From: GCA-003244245 sp050699875
GTDB taxonomy: Bacteria; Actinomycetota; Actinomycetes; Mycobacteriales; Pseudonocardiaceae
Direction of reading: 5' to 3'
DNA: 64,000 bases
Assembly: GCA_050699875.1 (NCBI GenBank)
Contig: JBOHFX010000102.1
Span: forward strand, 21,620-85,619
Part shown: piece after piece, positions 1 to 8,141 of the stretch
How the letters are laid out: every line of letters begins with the position of its first letter
How positions within the stretch are numbered: position 1 is the stretch's first letter
The notes under the pieces: generated by a model
What the model was told of the DNA's origin: nothing
What the model saw: the letters and a program-made list of their open reading frames with translations, nothing else
Databases searched by the model: none
Position numbers and translations under genes: made by a program

Positions 1-1083
1 AAGCGATCGCAGGGTTGGCTGACCAGCCTGGGCCGCCAGCAGCAGGACCTGGTGCAGCTGCGGGAATACGCCGACCTCTACGGCGTCTACGCTCGGGCCG
101 AGGTGATCTACGACGACCGCCGGCTGCGGGAGCTGCACGCCATGTTGCCCGCACAGCGGGCCACCGAGCACGGCTTCGACCCGACCGTCATCGACTGGCG
201 CGGCTACCTGCAGGACGTACATTGCCCCGCCATTACGGCCACGGTCCGCCGCGCCGGGCAACGGCGGGGGCGGTCCACAACCGGTCATGGCGGATCGGCG
301 TCCCGGCCGACATCGGTATCGCTGCCCGAGCGCACGGACGTTGCTGCGGTGTTCGACCTGGAGGGCACCATCGTGAACTCCAACGTTGTCGAGTCCTACC
401 TGTGGGCGCGGTTGGCCACGATGCCCCGTTCCGGCTGGCTGCGCGAGCTGGCCGACCTCGCCCGCAGCGCCCCTCGCTACCTGTATGCAGAGCGCCGCGA
501 CCGGGGTGAGCTGCTGCGCGCCTTCCTGCGCCGCTACGCCGGCGTGCGGGCCGACGAACTGAAGGCGCTGGTCACCGAGGTGCTCGGCGATGCGCTGCTG
601 CACCGGGTGATGCCCGAGGCCACCCGGCAGATCCGCCGGCACCGCGCGGCCGGGCATCGAACGGTACTGATTACCGGTGCGGTAGACCTGCACGTGGAGC
701 CGTTGTCCGTGCTGTTCGATGAGGTGGTGGCCAGCCGGATGCACGCCAAAGACGGCGTGTTCACCGGATTCCTGCAGACCCCGCCGCTGGTGGACGAGGC
801 ACGCGCGGCGTGGCTGCGGCAGTACGCTCAGCGCCACGGCCTGCACCTGGATCGTTCCTACGCCTACGCCGACAGCTACTCCGACCGCCCGTTGCTGGAA
901 GCCGTCGGGCACCCACACGTAGTCAATCCGGATTCCCAGCTGTTCCGGCACGCCCGGCGGCGTCGTTGGGTGGTACATCGTTGGGGTGAACACACTGGCG
1001 GGTTGCTAGACGTGCTGCTCGACGTCACGCGGGCTGATGTCAGGGTCGATGCCGGCATCGGTAGCCGGGAAGTGCAGCGGTGA
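1..1083 (+). CDS. SDR (fatty acyl-CoA reductase type) - HAD-IB phosphatase fusion, C-terminal part
   Basis: The frame is open from base 1, so the 5' end lies outside the window; what is seen is the last 360 codons. Roughly the first 80 visible residues resemble the end of a NAD-binding-4 (male-sterility type) reductase, with FDPTVIDWRGYLQDVH near its end. After a low-complexity linker comes a HAD subclass IB domain: motif I is VFDLEGTIVNSN, then LITGAVDL (motif II region) and YADSYSDRPLLE (motif IV with the D-S-x-x-D pair). The second acidic residue of motif I is Glu instead of the usual Asp. Such fusions are known in actinobacteria and are thought to reduce a fatty acyl thioester or dephosphorylate a lipid, but the substrate is unknown. 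The stop overlaps the GTG of the next gene (GTGA), so it is translationally coupled to the ADH-LarA-PlsC operon. Confidence 0.8.
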   Translation, partial: KRSQGWLTSLGRQQQDLVQLREYADLYGVYARAEVIYDDRRLRELHAMLPAQRATEHGFDPTVIDWRGYLQDVHCPAITATVRRAGQRRGRSTTGHGGSASRPTSVSLPERTDVAAVFDLEGTIVNSNVVESYLWARLATMPRSGWLRELADLARSAPRYLYAERRDRGELLRAFLRRYAGVRADELKALVTEVLGDALLHRVMPEATRQIRRHRAAGHRTVLITGAVDLHVEPLSVLFDEVVASRMHAKDGVFTGFLQTPPLVDEARAAWLRQYAQRHGLHLDRSYAYADSYSDRPLLEAVGHPHVVNPDSQLFRHARRRRWVVHRWGEHTGGLLDVLLDVTRADVRVDAGIGSREVQR

Positions 1084-2291
1084 GCTTGGCGCTGCAGTAC
1101 CACCGCTCGGCCGGGCGTTACTTCGCCGCCCGAGCGGTCAGCGGCGCCCGCGCAGGAGGGCGGCTGGCAGGCGCGCTGGCCAGCAACGTAGCGCCGCTGC
1201 GACTGGTGGAGCAGCTAGACCCGGTCCCGATCAACGACTCGTGGAGCCGGGTCGAGCCGGTGCTGTCGGGGATCTGTGGTTCAGATCTCGGCCTGCTCAC
1301 CGGCCGCTCCTCGCCCTACCTGGGACCGTTGACCTCGATGCCCTTCGTCCCAGGCCATGAGGTTGTCGGGCGCACCATCGACGAGCTGCCCGACCTGCCC
1401 CGTGGCAGCCGGGTGGTGATCGATCCGGTGCTGCGATGTGCGACGCGCGGCGTGCCAGCCTGCCCACCCTGCATTGCAGGGCAAACCAGCCGGTGCGACC
1501 ACGTCATCACCGGACGACTGTCCGCTGGGCTACAGAGCGGGTTCTGCGCCGACACCGGAGGCGGCTGGAGCCGCCGGATGGTGGCCCACGCCAGCCAGCT
1601 GCACCCGGTGCCGGACTCACTGCCCGACGAGATCGCTGTCCTGGTGGAGCCGTTGGCCTGCGCGGTGCATGCGGTGCGCCGCATACCGATCAGTCCCGGC
1701 GCGTCGGCACTCGTAGTCGGTGCTGGCACGGTGGGCCTGCTCACGCTGCTTGCGTTGCGCAAGCTCACCGCGGCCGGCGAGGTGCACGTCATCGCCAAAC
1801 ACGCGCACCAGGCCGATCGGGCTCGGGAACTGGGTGCCACTCAGGTCATCGGCACCGACAGCACCCTCCGAACCTTGCGTCGCAGCACCGGGGCCCTGCT
1901 GGTCGAGCCCGAGCTCGGGGAAGGCTACCTGCTCGGCGGGATGGACCTGGCATTCGAGTGCACCGGGGGTGCGGCCGGCCTGAACACCGCGCTGCGGTCA
2001 TTGCGGGCCGGAGGCACGGTGGTCGCGTCGGGGATGCCCTCGGGTGGAGTCGACCTCACCCCGCTGTGGTACCGCGAACTACACCTGGTCGGGGCTTACG
2101 CCTCCGCCGTGAGTGAGGAGCCCAGCCGCGGTGATTTCCCGCAGGCCATCGCGCTGGCGGGGTCAGCACCGCTGGACGGCTACGTTGACACACGATACCC
2201 GCTGGAACAGTGGCGTGACGCGCTCGATCACGCTGCCGCGGCCGGCCGGCTGGGCGCGATCAAGGTCGTTTTCGCGCCCGGCCGGAGTTGA
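1080..2291 (+). CDS. Zinc-dependent medium-chain alcohol dehydrogenase
   Basis: A 403-residue MDR-family dehydrogenase. Visible features are the catalytic zinc region GICGSDLGLLTG, the PGHEVVG motif, a cluster of structural-zinc cysteines around residues 120-140 (CATRGVPACPPCIAG and SRCDHV), and a nucleotide-binding loop VVGAGTVGLL around residue 215. The GTG start at 1080 overlaps the upstream stop by 4 bases. It is somewhat longer than a classical ADH (about 350 residues), with an N-terminal extension of about 45 residues. Within the operon it could interconvert the alcohol or aldehyde made or used by the adjacent reductase domain; that is inference from context. Confidence 0.88.
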   Translation: MSLALQYHRSAGRYFAARAVSGARAGGRLAGALASNVAPLRLVEQLDPVPINDSWSRVEPVLSGICGSDLGLLTGRSSPYLGPLTSMPFVPGHEVVGRTIDELPDLPRGSRVVIDPVLRCATRGVPACPPCIAGQTSRCDHVITGRLSAGLQSGFCADTGGGWSRRMVAHASQLHPVPDSLPDEIAVLVEPLACAVHAVRRIPISPGASALVVGAGTVGLLTLLALRKLTAAGEVHVIAKHAHQADRARELGATQVIGTDSTLRTLRRSTGALLVEPELGEGYLLGGMDLAFECTGGAAGLNTALRSLRAGGTVVASGMPSGGVDLTPLWYRELHLVGAYASAVSEEPSRGDFPQAIALAGSAPLDGYVDTRYPLEQWRDALDHAAAAGRLGAIKVVFAPGRS

Positions 2292-2323
2292 GCGCAGCGG
2301 CGCGGACAGGAGCAGGTGAGAAG

Positions 2324-3898
2324 GTGGGCAGACCAGGTTTCGTGCTCGACGTCGACGAACGGACTCCCCCGCTGCTGATGCACGAGGGCGAGGGGTTCCG
2401 GCTGGAGCGCCTACCACTGGGTAGCCGGGTGATCTACCCGCCGGAGTCGCTGCCGGGCATCGTCGACCTCGAGGGGGCGATCCGGCACGCCCTGCTGCAT
2501 CCACACGGCAGCGACCCACTTCCGCAGCTGCTGCGTCGCGGGATGCGGCTGACCATCGTGTTCGACGACCTGTCGCTACCACTGCCGCCCATGCGCACCC
2601 CGGACGTCCGGCAGCGGGTGATCGAGCAGGTTCTGGAGTTTGCCGCGGCCGCCGGGGTTGACGACGTCGAACTCATTGCCGCCAACTCGCTGCACCGCCG
2701 GATGACCCCGGCAGAGCTCAAGCGCACCGTCGGCGAGCGGGTGTTCCGCGCCTTTCACCCCGACCACCTGCGCAACCACGATGCCGAGGATCCCGACGAT
2801 CTCGCCCATCTGGGCACCACGCCGCACGGCGAGGATGTGGAGATCAACCGCCGCGCCGCCGAGAGTGACCTGATCGTCTACGTCAACATCACGCTCACCG
2901 CGATGAACGGCGGGTCGAAGTCGGTGGCGGTCGGGTTGGCCAGTTACGCCAGCCTGCGCCATCACCACAACGTGCACACATTGCGGCACTCGCGGTCGTT
3001 CAACGATCCGCCCAACTCGGCGATGCACCACTCCTACGACCGGATGGCCGACCTGATCGGCGGGCACGTGCCGGTGTTCACCATCGAGACAACGCTGAAC
3101 AACGAGCCGTTCCCCCGCTCACTACGATTCCTCACCCGCCGGGAGTGGGAGTGGAACCTCACCGATCAGGCCAGTTACCTTGCGGTCAAACGCGGCAACG
3201 AGTTGGCCACCCCGAAGCTGCGGCGGCGGATCTGGCAGACCACCGAGGCCCCCTATGGCGTCACCGGAGTGCACGCCGGCGCGCCTAGTGAGGTGCATCC
3301 GCACACCCTGGCGGCGGTGCGCCGCCAGCAGCTGACCGAGGTGCACGGGCAGGCCGATGTGGCGATTTTCGGGCTGCCCTACATTTGCCCCTACAACGTG
3401 AACTCAATCATGAATCCGATTCTGGTGATGTCGTTGGGACTCGGTTACTTCTTCAACCTCTACCGGGGCAAGCCGATCGTGCGCGACGGTGGCGTGGGAA
3501 TCTTTTACCATCCGATGCCCAATGAATTTCACCCGGTGCACCACCCGAGCTACATCGACTTCTACGAGTTGCTCGCCGAAACCACCGACCCGGTGATGCT
3601 GGAGACCAAGTACGAAAAGCAATTCGCCACCGATCCCTGGTACGTCCATTTGTACCGGAACAGTTACGCCTATCACGGCGTGCACCCGTTCTACATGTGG
3701 TACTGGGGTGCGCACGCTCTGCAACATCTGGACGATGTGATCTTCATCGGGGGCGATCGGTCGACCACTGCAAGGCTGGGGTTCCGGGCCGCATCAAGCC
3801 TGGACGACGCCCTGGAACTGGCCCGGGACACCGTGGGCCCGAACCCGCAGATCAATTACCTGCACGCGCCGCCGATGGTGCTGGCGGATGTGCGATGA
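2324..3898 (+). CDS. LarA-like (DUF2088, lactate racemase domain) protein
   Basis: A 524-residue protein with the LarA N-terminal fold. Recognisable are RLTIVFDDLSLPLPPM near the start, ANSLHRRMT (position of the first catalytic His of lactate racemase) and MNGGSKSVAVGLA, whose Lys sits where LarA binds its nickel-pincer nucleotide. The His 16 residues after that Lys (a nickel ligand in LarA) is also present, but the His expected 10 residues before the Lys is replaced by Ile, so plain lactate racemisation is doubtful. It is about 100 residues longer than LarA. The GTG at 2324 is chosen because AGGAG lies at 2308-2312; a TTG at 2288 would overlap the upstream stop. The stop overlaps the PlsC start (ATGA). 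No larB, larC or larE is in view. Confidence 0.75.
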   Translation: MGRPGFVLDVDERTPPLLMHEGEGFRLERLPLGSRVIYPPESLPGIVDLEGAIRHALLHPHGSDPLPQLLRRGMRLTIVFDDLSLPLPPMRTPDVRQRVIEQVLEFAAAAGVDDVELIAANSLHRRMTPAELKRTVGERVFRAFHPDHLRNHDAEDPDDLAHLGTTPHGEDVEINRRAAESDLIVYVNITLTAMNGGSKSVAVGLASYASLRHHHNVHTLRHSRSFNDPPNSAMHHSYDRMADLIGGHVPVFTIETTLNNEPFPRSLRFLTRREWEWNLTDQASYLAVKRGNELATPKLRRRIWQTTEAPYGVTGVHAGAPSEVHPHTLAAVRRQQLTEVHGQADVAIFGLPYICPYNVNSIMNPILVMSLGLGYFFNLYRGKPIVRDGGVGIFYHPMPNEFHPVHHPSYIDFYELLAETTDPVMLETKYEKQFATDPWYVHLYRNSYAYHGVHPFYMWYWGAHALQHLDDVIFIGGDRSTTARLGFRAASSLDDALELARDTVGPNPQINYLHAPPMVLADVR

Positions 3899-4854
3899 GC
3901 CGCCTGCGCGAGGAGTTACGGCTGTTGCGGCACGGCCGGGACTGGCGGGGCCGTGCCCGGTCACCGCACTCGGCGCAGCACGGTGCCGAGCCGGACAACG
4001 GGGACGACTTCCCCACCGCATGGGCCCGGACCGCCCCCGCCGGCCTGCTGCGCACCGCGTTGCAGCAAGCAGTGCTCAAGCCGGTCACCTGGAGCCAAAC
4101 CCGGCCGGTGGTACACGGCCGGGATTACCTGGACGGTGTTCGCGTACCGGCGATCTTTATCGCCAACCACTCCAGCCACCTGGACACACCATTGATCCTG
4201 GGTTCGCTACCGCCGCGGATCACCAAGAAGCTGGCGGTCGGAGCGGCCGCCGACTACTTCTTCGACACCCGGGCCCTCGCCGCGGTCACCACCCTGCTGT
4301 TCAACGCCTTCCCGGTGGAGCGCCGCGGATCGCGGCGGGGCCGCAGCCTGGCCGCTGCGTTGGTCGACGACGGCTGGAGCCTGCTGCTGTACCCGGAAGG
4401 CGGCCGCACGGTGGACGGCTGGCTCACCGCTTTCAAGTTGGGTGCCGCGCAACTGTGTGCGATGAAGGGGGTGCCTGCGGTCCCGATCGCACTGCGCGGC
4501 ACGTTCGCTGCGATGCCCCGCGGCCAGCGCTGGCCGCAGGTGGGCAGGCCCCGGGTCACCGTCCGGATCGGGCGCCCGCTGCATATCGAGGCCGACGAGA
4601 CGGTGCCGGAGTTCCGCACCAGGCTGGTGCGGGCCGTGGCCACCCTGTGGGCCGAGGACGATGTCGGTTGGTACCGGGCCCTGCGGGCGGCAGCCGACGA
4701 CTCACTGGCGCTACCGACCGCTTCGCGCAGCGTGCTACCCACCACCTCGCCAGGTGAGCCCGCTGACGCCCACGACATGGCGCCGTGGCGCCGGATCTGG
4801 GAAGCCACCAGGCCTCCCCCCGATGACGGTCCCCGCCCTGTCTGGACCGGCTGA
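3895..4854 (+). CDS. PlsC-type 1-acyl-sn-glycerol-3-phosphate acyltransferase family protein
   Basis: A 319-residue acyltransferase. NHSSHLDTPLILG carries the HX4D catalytic motif (residues about 90-96), and YPEGGRTVDG is the glycerophosphate-binding block (EGxR). Only the central part is the PlsC domain; the first 60 and last 60 residues are poorly conserved. The ATG at 3895 overlaps the LarA-like stop by 4 bases, making this the last gene of the operon. It probably transfers an acyl group from a thioester to a lipid or alcohol acceptor at the membrane; the acceptor is unknown. This gene suggests that the whole operon makes or remodels an unusual lipid. Confidence 0.85.
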   Translation: MSRLREELRLLRHGRDWRGRARSPHSAQHGAEPDNGDDFPTAWARTAPAGLLRTALQQAVLKPVTWSQTRPVVHGRDYLDGVRVPAIFIANHSSHLDTPLILGSLPPRITKKLAVGAAADYFFDTRALAAVTTLLFNAFPVERRGSRRGRSLAAALVDDGWSLLLYPEGGRTVDGWLTAFKLGAAQLCAMKGVPAVPIALRGTFAAMPRGQRWPQVGRPRVTVRIGRPLHIEADETVPEFRTRLVRAVATLWAEDDVGWYRALRAAADDSLALPTASRSVLPTTSPGEPADAHDMAPWRRIWEATRPPPDDGPRPVWTG

Positions 4855-4865
4855 GGGCGGCGGCG

Positions 4866-5138
4866 TTAGCCGCCCTTGGGCAGCGACTCGTAGATCTCCT
4901 TGCATTCTGGGCATACCGGAGAACCCGGTTTGGGCGAGCGGGTTACCGGAAACACCTCGCCACACAACGCCACGACCCGCGTGCCCATCACCGCGCTCTC
5001 GGCGATCTTGTTCTTGCGCACGTAATGGAACATCTTGGGCGTGTCGTCGCCGGTGGTGTCAGTTCCCTCGGGACGAGTGTCGACATCGGGCAACGTTTGG
5101 GTCGGCGTGCTCACCACTCCATGATGCCGCAGGGTCAA
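4866..5138 (-). CDS. DUF3039 family protein
   Basis: A small protein of about 82-90 residues with the DUF3039 core: FHYVRKNKIAESAVMGTRV, then VALCGEVFPV and PVCPECKEIYE. The cysteines (ALCGE and CPEC) look like a small zinc-ribbon-type site. The ATG at 5138 overlaps the stop of the upstream MoSto-like gene (ATGA). A GTG at 5114 (residues VSTPTQT) is an alternative start, but GGAG sits only two bases before it. The family is widespread in actinobacteria and has no assigned function. Coupling to a metal-storage gene may be fortuitous. Confidence 0.8.
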   Translation of the reverse strand: MTLRHHGVVSTPTQTLPDVDTRPEGTDTTGDDTPKMFHYVRKNKIAESAVMGTRVVALCGEVFPVTRSPKPGSPVCPECKEIYESLPKGG

Positions 5139-5977
5139 TCCGTGTGGACGACCGTACCTACGTGCTCGCCCTGCAGGGCCTTCGTGATGTTTCCCCGGAT
5201 GAGCCCGTTCACGATCTGGATCTCTTTCTGGTGCTTGGCGTGTGCCATGAGCTTGAGCACCAGCGAGTCGATGGGCAGGGTGCGCAGGTCGCGGCCGAGC
5301 AGCTCAGTCGCCCCGACTCGCGGGATGAGGTCAGAACCGCGCCCGTCCGCCGACGGGTCGCTGGTGAACACTCCGTCGACGTCCTTGACGTAGATGACCC
5401 GGGCGGCACCGTAGGCATCGGCCAGCAGGAACGCGCCGGCGTCCGTGCGGTGCGGCGGGATCTTGCCGACCTCGGGAGGGAACTCGTAGAGCTCATAAGG
5501 CGGGAATCCGTTGGACACCACGGCCTGGCTGGCGCTCAGGTGCACGGCGAGCTGATGCGCGATCGCCGCGTGCGGCAGGTAGGAGACGCCCTGCTCGGCG
5601 AGTAGGGCCGCGATGAGGTGCCCGTTCTGCTCGGCCTCGGCGGAGACAAGCGCGGCCAGGACGCCGGTCGGCAGACCCAGATCGAGCCCGACACCGAGGA
5701 CGTGGCGGGCGCGGATGCCTGGGCCGGTGAGGATCAGCAGCCGATGCTGCCCCAGCGCGGCACGCAGTTCTTCGACGACCGGCAGCACTACGTCACGGCC
5801 TTTGTCCATGATCGAACGTCCGCCGATCACGACCACGTTCAGCCACGGCAACAGCGGGATCACCGGACGGTCGATGGGCCGGACGAGTTCGCGGTCGAGC
5901 AGGGTCTGGCGCATCAGCGGGGACGGTACGTCCTTGGTTGCGAGGGACGGTTCGGGGTGCGTGGGGGTGTTCGTCAT
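5135..5977 (-). CDS. Molybdenum storage protein-like subunit (amino acid kinase fold), second copy
   Basis: A 280-residue amino-acid-kinase-fold protein resembling the MosA/MosB subunits of the Azotobacter molybdenum storage protein, which stores polyoxomolybdate or polyoxotungstate in an ATP-dependent way. Seen are VVVIGGRSIMDKGRD near residue 50 (phosphate-binding loop of the fold), LILTGPGIRARHV, a MoSto-like block YELYEFPPEVGKIPPHRTDAG, and VIYVKDVDGVFTSDP for nucleotide binding. ATG 5977 has AAGGAG 7 bases upstream. It lies 36 bp after a homologous gene in the same direction, as expected for an alpha/beta pair. UMP or acetylglutamate kinase is unlikely because of the tandem arrangement and the MoSto-like blocks. 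No molybdate transporter or nitrogenase gene is in view. Confidence 0.82.
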   Translation of the reverse strand: MTNTPTHPEPSLATKDVPSPLMRQTLLDRELVRPIDRPVIPLLPWLNVVVIGGRSIMDKGRDVVLPVVEELRAALGQHRLLILTGPGIRARHVLGVGLDLGLPTGVLAALVSAEAEQNGHLIAALLAEQGVSYLPHAAIAHQLAVHLSASQAVVSNGFPPYELYEFPPEVGKIPPHRTDAGAFLLADAYGAARVIYVKDVDGVFTSDPSADGRGSDLIPRVGATELLGRDLRTLPIDSLVLKLMAHAKHQKEIQIVNGLIRGNITKALQGEHVGTVVHTD

Positions 5978-6013
5978 GAGACACTCCTTGGTTGGAGGTC
6001 GGCAGGGCGGCGA

Positions 6014-6838
6014 TCACGCCGCAGAGATGATCGTGCCGACGTGCTCGCCGGCGAGTGCGCGGCTGATCAGTCCCGGCCGCAGCCCGTTGACAACCTGGAT
6101 GGACTTGACGTGCCGGGCACGGCGCATGAGCTCCAAGACCGGGCGCTCGATGATGAGGTCCGGCAGGTCCCGGGCGATCAGCTCATCGACGGTGATCTCC
6201 GGGATCAGCTCGGCACCCGGGTCGGTCTTCGGATTGGCGGTGTAGAGTCCGTCCTCGTCCTTCACGAAGATCATGTTGCGGCAGCCGTAGACCTCGGCGA
6301 CGAGATAGCAGCCCGCGTCCGTGCGATACGGCGGGATCACTCCTTCGCTGGGGACCCGCTGCCACATGTCATAGGGCGGCATTCCCGAAAAGATCGCGGC
6401 ACCGCACTCGGCCAGATACAGCGGAATCGCACCGAACGCCGAGCCGCCTACTACCGGCACACCGTGGCGGGCCATGAGATACCCGAGCATCTGGGCGTTC
6501 TGATCCGCGACCGCGGCCCCGACATCGGTCAGTATGCCGGTGGGCAGGCCGAGCTCGGCCGCCAGGGAGTACAGGTGTCGAGCTCGCGTGCCGGCGCCGG
6601 TGCCGATGAGGATCTGATGGCTTCGCTTGACCGCCACCAATTCCTCGACCACCGGATAGACCGCCGCCCGGCCGCGGTCGATCAGACTCTGGCCGCCGAT
6701 TTTAATCACGCTCACGTCGGGCAAAATGGCGTAATCGGGCGCACTATCGCTCGCCTGCATAAGTTCTGGGTCGGTCAGCGACCGACTCATCAGCAGCGAT
6801 TCCAGCGAAGCTCTATTCATGTCCATGGTATTCTCCAT
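6014..6838 (-). CDS. Molybdenum storage protein-like subunit, first copy
   Basis: A 274-residue paralogue of the next gene. It shows VSVIKIGGQSLIDRG, ILIGTGAGTRARHLY, GMPPYDMWQRVPSEG and VIPPYRTDAGCYLVA, then MIFVKDEDGLYTANP. These blocks align one-for-one with the downstream copy, supporting a heteromeric storage complex with one subunit from each gene. ATG 6838 has GAGGGA upstream; ATGs at 6826 and 6820 are alternatives. In Azotobacter the two subunits form an alpha3beta3 cage that holds Mo or W oxide clusters; that role is inferred here by homology. It is the promoter-proximal gene of the three-gene unit ending with DUF3039. Confidence 0.82.
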   Translation of the reverse strand: MENTMDMNRASLESLLMSRSLTDPELMQASDSAPDYAILPDVSVIKIGGQSLIDRGRAAVYPVVEELVAVKRSHQILIGTGAGTRARHLYSLAAELGLPTGILTDVGAAVADQNAQMLGYLMARHGVPVVGGSAFGAIPLYLAECGAAIFSGMPPYDMWQRVPSEGVIPPYRTDAGCYLVAEVYGCRNMIFVKDEDGLYTANPKTDPGAELIPEITVDELIARDLPDLIIERPVLELMRRARHVKSIQVVNGLRPGLISRALAGEHVGTIISAA

Positions 6839-7081
6839 GCGGTCGTCCCTCGCGTTATCCGCCGGTGCTGGTATAGACCTCGACCCTAGACCGCGAAGAC
6901 GCTAGCCGCGCGGGCCAACGGACTGCAGTTATCCAAAACCTGCGGACGCGGTCGGGAGGCAGTCGCCGCGGGGGCGTGTTTTGCACCATGAGCTGACCGC
7001 CGTGGCGGCGTTATCATTCAGTGGGGTGGATTTTCCCGCCTGGACCTTCCCAATCGTGCCCGGGTGCCGCCGCTAGCGGAA
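6839..7081. other. Intergenic region upstream of the MoSto-like pair
   Basis: About 240 bp between the end of the DUF3099 gene and the MoSto-like start, both on the minus strand. It should hold the promoter for the MoSto-like unit and any terminator of the gene before it. A short GC-rich inverted repeat (CCGCC-GT-GGCGG) lies near 7000-7010, but its loop is too small to call a terminator. No ORF with coding character and no recognisable Mo-responsive site was seen. Confidence 0.4.
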
Positions 7082-7453
7082 TCATCCATCGATTATGGGG
7101 TGGTCACGGCTCTCCAGCTCGCGGGGACGCGGGTCACGTCCCGGCAGATCGGGGCGCAGCCTGTTGACGTGCTCGGCCTTGCGCGGGGCGCGGTCGTTGG
7201 CGATGAGTACCGCCATCCACGGCAGTGGCACCGAAAGCACGAGGAAGGTCAGCGCGAGCCACCACGTCTGGTAGAAGACTCCGGCCAGAACCAGGCAGGG
7301 GATGCGGGCAGACATCAGGATCGCGTACTTGCGCCGGCGTGTGGCGTATTGCTGGGCGTAGGACGGCTCCGCCGCCGTGATGAGGACAGCGGCGTCACCT
7401 GGCCGGCGGCCGTGCTCAGCGGAATCCCGCGCGCCCTCACGTCCCGATCTGAT
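7082..7453 (-). CDS. DUF3099 family membrane protein with no canonical start codon
   Basis: The conserved DUF3099 part is clear: VLITAAEPSYAQQYATRRR, then KYAILMSARIPCLVLAGVF and a second hydrophobic stretch ending PWMAVLIAND, i.e. two transmembrane helices and a charged tail. The reading frame has no ATG, GTG, TTG or CTG at a sensible place before this domain. A perfect AGGAGG (7466-7461) lies 7 bases before an ATC codon at 7453, so an AUC start giving 123 residues is proposed. A GTG at 7440 lies in another frame and would need a frameshift. The AGGAGG overlaps the stop of the upstream HhH-GPD gene, so the two are probably coupled. Function unknown. Confidence 0.7.
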   Translation of the reverse strand: MRSGREGARDSAEHGRRPGDAAVLITAAEPSYAQQYATRRRKYAILMSARIPCLVLAGVFYQTWWLALTFLVLSVPLPWMAVLIANDRAPRKAEHVNRLRPDLPGRDPRPRELESRDHPIIDG

Positions 7454-7464
7454 TCTCCGACCTC

Positions 7465-8037
7465 CTACCTCTTCGCCCTGGCAGTGACCTTCACCTGCTG
7501 CTTGTACTCCCGGACCTTGGCCAGCGAGTCGGCATCGGTCACGTCGGCGACCGAGCGGTGCACCCCCTCGGCGCCGTAGGTGCCGGCCACCTCCCGCCAG
7601 CCGTCGGGCCGCACGCCACGCTGCTTGCCGAGCAGCGCCACGAAGATCTGAGCCTTCTGCATCCCGTAGCCAGGCAACGCCACCAACCGATCGAGTAGCT
7701 CGCGCGCGTCCGAGACGTCTCGCCATAGCCCCGTCACATCACCGTTGTAGTGCTCGACCAGTGCCCGGCAGATGTCCTGAACCCGCCCGGCCATCGACTT
7801 GGGATACCGGTGCAACGCGGGCTGCTCGGCGAACAGGGCCGCCAACGCATCGGGGTCGAAGTCGGCCAGCTCGGCAACGTCGAGATCATGACCCAAGCGT
7901 TGCTGTAGCTGATAGGGCGCAGCGAAGGCGCGCTCCATCGGCACCTGCTGATCAAGTAGCATCGCCAATAGCAACGCCAGCGGGTCACGCTCCAGCAACG
8001 CATCAGCCGGTGGCTCCTGGCTCAACATCAAGCTCAC
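7465..8037 (-). CDS. HhH-GPD family base-excision-repair-type protein
   Basis: A 190-residue protein of the uncharacterised actinobacterial HhH-GPD family. It starts SLMLSQEPPADALLERDPLALL, followed by LLDQQVPMERAF and the helix-hairpin-helix segment LVALPGYGMQKAQIFVALL. GTG 8037 is chosen because AGGAGG precedes it by 6 bases. Members resemble DNA glycosylases, but this group is shorter than EndoIII/MutY, has no 4Fe-4S cysteine cluster, and its substrate is not established. The DUF3099 gene follows immediately on the same strand. Confidence 0.85.
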   Translation of the reverse strand: MSLMLSQEPPADALLERDPLALLLAMLLDQQVPMERAFAAPYQLQQRLGHDLDVAELADFDPDALAALFAEQPALHRYPKSMAGRVQDICRALVEHYNGDVTGLWRDVSDARELLDRLVALPGYGMQKAQIFVALLGKQRGVRPDGWREVAGTYGAEGVHRSVADVTDADSLAKVREYKQQVKVTARAKR

Positions 8038-8141
8038 CAACGACCTCCTCGGCAGGATTGGCTGCATCTAAAGCTAACCTTGTGTTCACCCATAGGCTAC
8101 TGCGGAAGTGGTTCGCCCGCCCCGGGAACCCAGTCCCAACC

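Noticed and set aside
5618..6889. Long plus-strand frame opposite the MoSto-like genes
   Set aside because: Shadow frame caused by high-GC codon bias; composition of the product is atypical and it has no ribosome site, while the minus strand encodes recognisable proteins.
6995..7015. Terminator hairpin after DUF3099
   Set aside because: Stem CCGCC/GGCGG has only a 2-base gap, which cannot form a normal loop.
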